From NCBI GenBank assembly GCA_021769525.1, contig JAETSQ010000010.1:1-58430 (forward strand): a DNA stretch of 58,430 nt. Reading direction: 5' to 3'. Positions 54,648 through 58,430 of this stretch are shown piece by piece. Numbering within the stretch: position 1 is the first letter of the stretch; each line of letters opens with the position of its first letter. This stretch comes from Oscillospiraceae bacterium. GTDB lineage: Bacteria; Bacillota; Clostridia; Oscillospirales; Ruminococcaceae. Made by a program: the position numbers and the translations under genes. The notes below the pieces were generated by a model. That model did not search any database. It was not told the origin of the DNA and saw only the letters and a list, made by a program, of their open reading frames with translations.

Positions 54648-55625
54648 ATGACCGGACAGCGGATGGCGGAGGAGTACGAAAAGGCCCTTTTTTATCTGCC
54701 GCCCACCCTCCAGGAGGCGCTGCGGAGCATCCCGGAGGGGGAAAAGGCCCGCATCCAGGAGATACGCCTGCGGGCGGGGCGGCCCCTCTCGGTCTTTGAC
54801 GGGATGCAGAGCCGGTTCGTCACCGGGCGGGGCGGCCTCACCTACGGGGGCAGCGGCGGTCTCCTTGTGGACCAGGGGCTCATCCAGGATGCCTTTGTCC
54901 GCCTCTGCGATTATTCCGTACATACCCACCAGCGGGAGACGGAGAAGGGATTCATCACCACCCCCAAGGGGGACCGGGTGGGGCTCTGCGCCAGCATCGT
55001 CAAGGACCCGGACGGGACCGTCTCCTGCCGGGAGATCTCATCCCTGAACCTGCGGATCTCGCGGGAGGTGCCGGGGGCGGGGAAGGAGCTCTGCCGCCGG
55101 TGGGACCTGAGCCGGGGGCTGATCCTGGCCGGGGGACCGGGGAGCGGCAAGACCACCCTCCTGCGGGACCTGGGACGGATGCTGGCCTCCGGGGACCTGG
55201 GGGTCTGCCGCAAGGTGGTGTACATCGATGAGCGGTATGAGCTTTCCGCCATGTTCCGGGGGCTGCCCCGGCGGGACATCGGCCTTTGCGGGGATGCCAT
55301 CTGCGGTCTGCCAAAGAGGGAGGCCATGGAGCAGGCGGTGCGCACCCTCTCCCCGGAGTACATCCTCTGCGATGAGATCGGCTCGCTGGAGGAGGTGGGG
55401 GAGATCTCCGCCGGGCTGGCCTGCGGAGTGCGCTTTCTGGTATCGGTCCACTGTGGCAGCCGGGAGGAGCTTTTTTCCAACCGGATCCTCCGGGCACTGG
55501 TGGATACCGGAGCCTTTGGGGGCATCGCCCTCTTGGATACCCCGGCCCGCCCCGGCCAGATGACCCTGTTTTTCACAAAGGAGGAATACGATGGCCAAGG
55601 GGATGGGTCTGCTGCTGCTCTTTAG
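54648..55625 (+). CDS. spoIIIAA: Stage III sporulation protein AA (ATPase)
   Basis: Secretion-type AAA ATPase of the SpoIIIA-SpoIIQ channel joining mother cell and forespore. Walker A GGPGSGKT is at 162-169, Walker B-like ILCDEIGS follows, and GDRVGLCASIV precedes. Length is 325. The start at 54648 has GGGGGAGAGG upstream, and longer in-frame options would span the terminator and promoter. It overlaps spoIIIAB by 35 bases. Confidence 0.96.
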   Translation: MTGQRMAEEYEKALFYLPPTLQEALRSIPEGEKARIQEIRLRAGRPLSVFDGMQSRFVTGRGGLTYGGSGGLLVDQGLIQDAFVRLCDYSVHTHQRETEKGFITTPKGDRVGLCASIVKDPDGTVSCREISSLNLRISREVPGAGKELCRRWDLSRGLILAGGPGSGKTTLLRDLGRMLASGDLGVCRKVVYIDERYELSAMFRGLPRRDIGLCGDAICGLPKREAMEQAVRTLSPEYILCDEIGSLEEVGEISAGLACGVRFLVSVHCGSREELFSNRILRALVDTGAFGGIALLDTPARPGQMTLFFTKEEYDGQGDGSAAAL

Positions 55626-56088
55626 CTGCGGGACGATGCTGGGGTGGAGCAAGGCCCGCTCTCTGGAGCAGAGGGCCGGGGAGCTGGCCGCCTGGCAGGA
55701 GTTTTTGCGGCAGTTCCGGACCGTTTTGGCGAGCACGCGGGCGGCCCCCGGCGAGATCGTCAAAATGCTTGCAAAGCAAACTGCCTTTACAGATCTGCGG
55801 GGCGTTCAGAAGATGGCGGAGGCCTTCCGGGAAAGCGGCAGCTTCGCCCATGCCGCGCAGGCGGCCGCAGGGGACGGGAAACGGGGAGCGGCGGAGGGTT
55901 TCCTGCTCTCCCTGGGGGACACCGTGGGGGTCAAGCCGCTGGAGGAGCAGCTTTCCGCCCTGGAAGGCGCCATCCTCCTGCTGGGCCGGGAGGCGGAGGC
56001 AGCCAGGGAAGAAAGCCGGAGGTACGGCGGCCTCTTCCGGCGGCTGGGGGTGCTGCTGGGCCTGCTGGCGGTGGTGGTGCTGGCGTAG
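55591..56088 (+). CDS. spoIIIAB: Stage III sporulation protein AB
   Basis: A 165-residue channel component related to GspF-type platform proteins. An N-terminal helix (MGLLLLFSCGTMLG), the family motif LEQRAGELAAWQEFLRQFRT and a C-terminal helix (VLLGLLAVVVLA) are seen. AAAGGAGG lies within the end of spoIIIAA. A 71-base gap precedes spoIIIAC. Confidence 0.93.
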   Translation: MAKGMGLLLLFSCGTMLGWSKARSLEQRAGELAAWQEFLRQFRTVLASTRAAPGEIVKMLAKQTAFTDLRGVQKMAEAFRESGSFAHAAQAAAGDGKRGAAEGFLLSLGDTVGVKPLEEQLSALEGAILLLGREAEAAREESRRYGGLFRRLGVLLGLLAVVVLA

Positions 56089-56159
56089 AGGGCGCCCGCA
56101 AGCAAGAGGCATCGGCTTGAAGCCACACCGCTCCGGGAAGGGGAAAGAGGTGCAAGACA

Positions 56160-56354
56160 ATGGATGTGGATTTGATTTTCCGGATCGCCGCCATCGGCAT
56201 CATCGTTTCGGTGCTGTATCAGGTGCTTCTCCGGGCGGGGCGGGAGGAGCAGGCGATGCTCACCTCCCTGGCGGGCCTCATCGTGGTGCTGATGATGATG
56301 ATCCAGGAGATCAGCAACCTCTTTGAGACGGTGAAGACGGTGTTCGGCTTATGA
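56160..56354 (+). CDS. spoIIIAC: Stage III sporulation protein AC
   Basis: A 64-residue two-helix membrane protein (DLIFRIAAIGIIVSVLYQVL; SLAGLIVVLMMMIQEI) matching SpoIIIAC. The last four bases overlap spoIIIAD (ATGA), as is usual for this pair. Confidence 0.95.
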   Translation: MDVDLIFRIAAIGIIVSVLYQVLLRAGREEQAMLTSLAGLIVVLMMMIQEISNLFETVKTVFGL

Positions 56355-56749
56355 CCGGGGAGCTCTTTGGCGTGGCCATGTTCTGCATCACGGCGGCGGC
56401 ACTCTCCCTGATGCTCCGGCAGTACCGGCCGGAGTACGCGGTCTTTGTCAGCCTGGGGTGCAGTGTGGTGGCGCTCCTTTGGCTCCTCCAGGGCATCGCC
56501 CAGATCCTGGAGGGGTTGGAGCAGCTTTTTGAAGGGGCGATGCTGTCCGGGGAGCTCATCCGGGTGGTGATGAAGTGCCTGGGGGTGTGCATCCTCACCG
56601 AGCTGGCGGGACAGACCTGCCGGGACGCCGGGGAAAACGCCATCGCCGCCAAGGTGGAGCTGGCGGGGAAGGTGACCCTGGTGCTGGTGAGCCTGCCCCT
56701 GTTCGAGCGGCTCCTGGGGGTGGCGGAGCGGCTGCTGAGCATCGGGTGA
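56351..56749 (+). CDS. spoIIIAD: Stage III sporulation protein AD
   Basis: A 132-residue membrane protein with four helices, for example FGVAMFCITAAALSLML and the C-terminal VELAGKVTLVLVSLPLFERL, which is the family hallmark. It is coupled to spoIIIAC and is seven bases before spoIIIAE. Confidence 0.94.
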   Translation: MTGELFGVAMFCITAAALSLMLRQYRPEYAVFVSLGCSVVALLWLLQGIAQILEGLEQLFEGAMLSGELIRVVMKCLGVCILTELAGQTCRDAGENAIAAKVELAGKVTLVLVSLPLFERLLGVAERLLSIG

Positions 56750-56756
56750 GGGGGAT

Positions 56757-57902
56757 ATGGGACAGAGAAAACAGATCGGTCATGGGCTCCTTTTTCTTCT
56801 GGCACTGCTTCTGCTGCTGGTCCCCGCCTGGGGCGCGGAATACGATTACCGGGAGGGGATGGACTCCTTCCTCGCGGAGGAGGAGGGGGAGCTTCTGGAC
56901 AAAGTTCCGGAGGAGGCCAGGGGGCTTCTGGACCGGCTGGGCCTGGAGGGGATCTCCGGCACGGTGGAGGGACTTACCCCCCGGCTGCTTTTCCGGGCGG
57001 TGTGGGAGAGCATCCTGGAGCAGCTGCGGGCCCCCGTCCGCCTTTTGGTCTCCCTGGTGGGGATTCTGGTCCTCTGCGCCATGCTGGAGAGCTTTGGCGC
57101 CGCCTTTTCCGCCGGCGGGGCGGACGCCGTCCTGGGGGTGGTGATCACCGTCTTCATCAGCAGTATCATCATAGACCCTATCGTCTCCTGCATCGTGGAC
57201 GCCAGGGAGGTGATCCGGGATTTCGCCACCTTCATCCTCAGCTTTATCCCGGTGTTCGCAGGGGTCGTCACCGCCTCCGGCCAGCCCATGACCGGCACCG
57301 CCTACAACCTCCTTGTGTTCTGGATGTGCCAGATGACCGCCCAGCTGGTGACGGCGGTGTTCCTCCCGCTTCTGTCCGCCTACCTGGCCCTTTCAGTGGT
57401 CTCGGTGGTCTGCCCCAAGCTGGAGCTGGGGGGCTTCATCGGCGGCATCAAGACCTTTGTCACCTGGTCCCTGGGGCTGATCCTCACCGTTTTCATCGGC
57501 CTTATGTCCATCCAGTCGGTGGTGGCCTCCAGCGGGGACTCCGTGGCGGTAAAGACCACGAAGTTCTTCATCGGCAGCATGATCCCGGTGGTGGGCGGGG
57601 CCCTGTCCGACCTCTTTGTGGCGGCCCAGGGGTGCATCCAGCTGGTGAAGGGGACCCTGGGGGCCTTTGGCATCGTGGTCACGGCCTTCACCTTCCTGCC
57701 GGTGCTGCTGCGCTGCGGGGTGTGGTACGTCACCATCGGCCTGGGGCGGGTGGTGAGCGAGCTGTTCCACCTGCCCCAGATCACAAAGCTGCTGCGGGCC
57801 CTTTCCTCCACCCTGGGCATCATCCTGGCGGTGCTCCTCTACGACGCCCTGCTGGTGATCATCTCCACAACGCTTCTCATCGTCACCTTCCGAGGGGGAT
57901 GA
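56757..57902 (+). CDS. spoIIIAE: Stage III sporulation protein AE
   Basis: A large polytopic subunit of the feeding-tube channel: 381 residues, an N-terminal signal-like segment (LLFLLALLLLLVPAWG), a short lumenal region, and about seven helices with family stretches such as LLVSLVGILVLCAML and KFFIGSMIPVVGGALSD. spoIIIAF follows after 62 bases. Confidence 0.95.
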   Translation: MGQRKQIGHGLLFLLALLLLLVPAWGAEYDYREGMDSFLAEEEGELLDKVPEEARGLLDRLGLEGISGTVEGLTPRLLFRAVWESILEQLRAPVRLLVSLVGILVLCAMLESFGAAFSAGGADAVLGVVITVFISSIIIDPIVSCIVDAREVIRDFATFILSFIPVFAGVVTASGQPMTGTAYNLLVFWMCQMTAQLVTAVFLPLLSAYLALSVVSVVCPKLELGGFIGGIKTFVTWSLGLILTVFIGLMSIQSVVASSGDSVAVKTTKFFIGSMIPVVGGALSDLFVAAQGCIQLVKGTLGAFGIVVTAFTFLPVLLRCGVWYVTIGLGRVVSELFHLPQITKLLRALSSTLGIILAVLLYDALLVIISTTLLIVTFRGG

Positions 57903-57964
57903 GAAACCAGAGAGGGGAGCCCCGCGGGGCTCCGGGAGCGGAAACAGGCCGAGGAGGAAAGAAA

Positions 57965-58430
57965 ATGGACGAGGTGAACCGGTGGGTCTTTACCATCTGC
58001 TGCGGGGCGGCCCTCTGCGGGGTGGTATCGGTGCTGCTGCCCGCAAAGAGCATGGAAAAGCTGATGCGGATGGTGCTGGGGCTTTTTATGCTCTGCTGTT
58101 TTCTGCTGCCGGTGGGACTGGAGCTGGACCTGGCGGAGCCGGAGCCGCCGGAGGCGGCCTCCGCCATGGAGGACGCCGCCCGAAAGACCACCGAGCATTT
58201 CCTGCAGGACACCCTTTCCCGTTCCCAGGAGGAGCTGCGCCGCCTGGCGGTGAAAGAACTGAAAGGATTTGGCATAAATGAGAAGGACATCCAAATATAT
58301 ATAGAAGCAGACGAGGGAGACAGCCCGGAGGATGGAGGTGTTCCCAGGCTCACGGCACGGATCGTCCTGCCCGGCGGCGCCGGGCGGATGGACCGGGAGA
58401 TCGGGGAGGCGCTGGAAAAGAAGCTGGATG
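57965..58430 (+). CDS. spoIIIAF: Stage III sporulation protein AF (3' end outside window)
   Basis: The reading frame starts at ATG 57965 (GAGGAAAG upstream) and runs open to the window edge for 155 codons of an expected 190-210. Two N-terminal helices (VFTICCGAALCGVVSVLLPA; LGLFMLCCFLLPVGL) precede a soluble part with a long Glu-rich helix and a beta segment, as in SpoIIIAF. AG and AH are expected next. Confidence 0.92.
   Translation, partial: MDEVNRWVFTICCGAALCGVVSVLLPAKSMEKLMRMVLGLFMLCCFLLPVGLELDLAEPEPPEAASAMEDAARKTTEHFLQDTLSRSQEELRRLAVKELKGFGINEKDIQIYIEADEGDSPEDGGVPRLTARIVLPGGAGRMDREIGEALEKKLD

Overview
The window reads as a core chromosomal segment of a high-GC, strictly anaerobic, endospore-forming Clostridia. 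The closest match is a gut Oscillospirales/Oscillospiraceae-type organism; this is inferred from gene content and GC-rich codon use, with no 16S in the window. Supporting features are a V-type ATPase, a complete Rnf complex, several rubredoxin and flavodiiron proteins, the GatCAB pathway, and sporulation genes (yabP, yabQ, yunB, spoIIIAA-AF). No tRNA, rRNA, CRISPR array, prophage or transposase gene was seen. Coding is dense and most genes are on the plus strand.

Layout. 1-3304: 3' end of a V-type ATPase operon (A partial, B, D). 3454-8149: an unknown signal-bearing membrane protein (-), a ZIP metal transporter with an attenuator-like leader, a small membrane protein and asnS (-). 8371-12000: flavin reductase-rubredoxin fusion, rtcB (-) and a DUF975 membrane protein with a proline-rich tail. 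12338-17161: uvrB-uvrA behind a LexA-like box. 17425-19051: rubredoxin and flavodiiron protein, separated by a MITE-like palindrome. 19280-20297: efp and a CD1247-type zinc protein. 20423-26471: Gx-family membrane protein plus rnfCDGEAB. 26733-27393: a frameshifted gene. 27560-32161: coiled-coil protein, cdaA-cdaR (c-di-AMP) and a FAD oxidoreductase. 32557-39841: recJ-relA-dtd-MBL hydrolase-hemZ and a zinc-ribbon protein. 40236-43361: mazG-hup-rqcP-yabP-yabQ-divIC-S1, the Bacillus yab cluster with HU inserted. 43612-47604: hypothetical, amidohydrolase, hpf, THUMP RNA methyltransferase, ferritin-like protein (-). 47777-54519: yunB, ligA, gatCAB, rhomboid-like protein. 54648 to the end: spoIIIAA-AF, with AF cut by the window edge.

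How the genes fit together. Rnf couples reduced ferredoxin to NAD+ reduction with ion export, and the V-type ATPase uses or builds the same ion gradient. The flavin reductase-rubredoxin fusion, the rubredoxin and the flavodiiron protein form a plausible O2/NO-scavenging chain. The yab cluster, yunB and spoIIIA serve spore formation, two of them behind sigma-E-like promoters.

The most unusual content is in the intergenic DNA. It holds several dispersed, transposase-free palindromic repeat families: a two-hairpin family (A) with compensatory arm changes, long imperfect palindromes (B), a TTA-flanked MITE-like element (C), and others. The other notable item is an RnfG subunit with two FMN-binding domains. 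All functional statements come from motifs and family knowledge; no database search was run.
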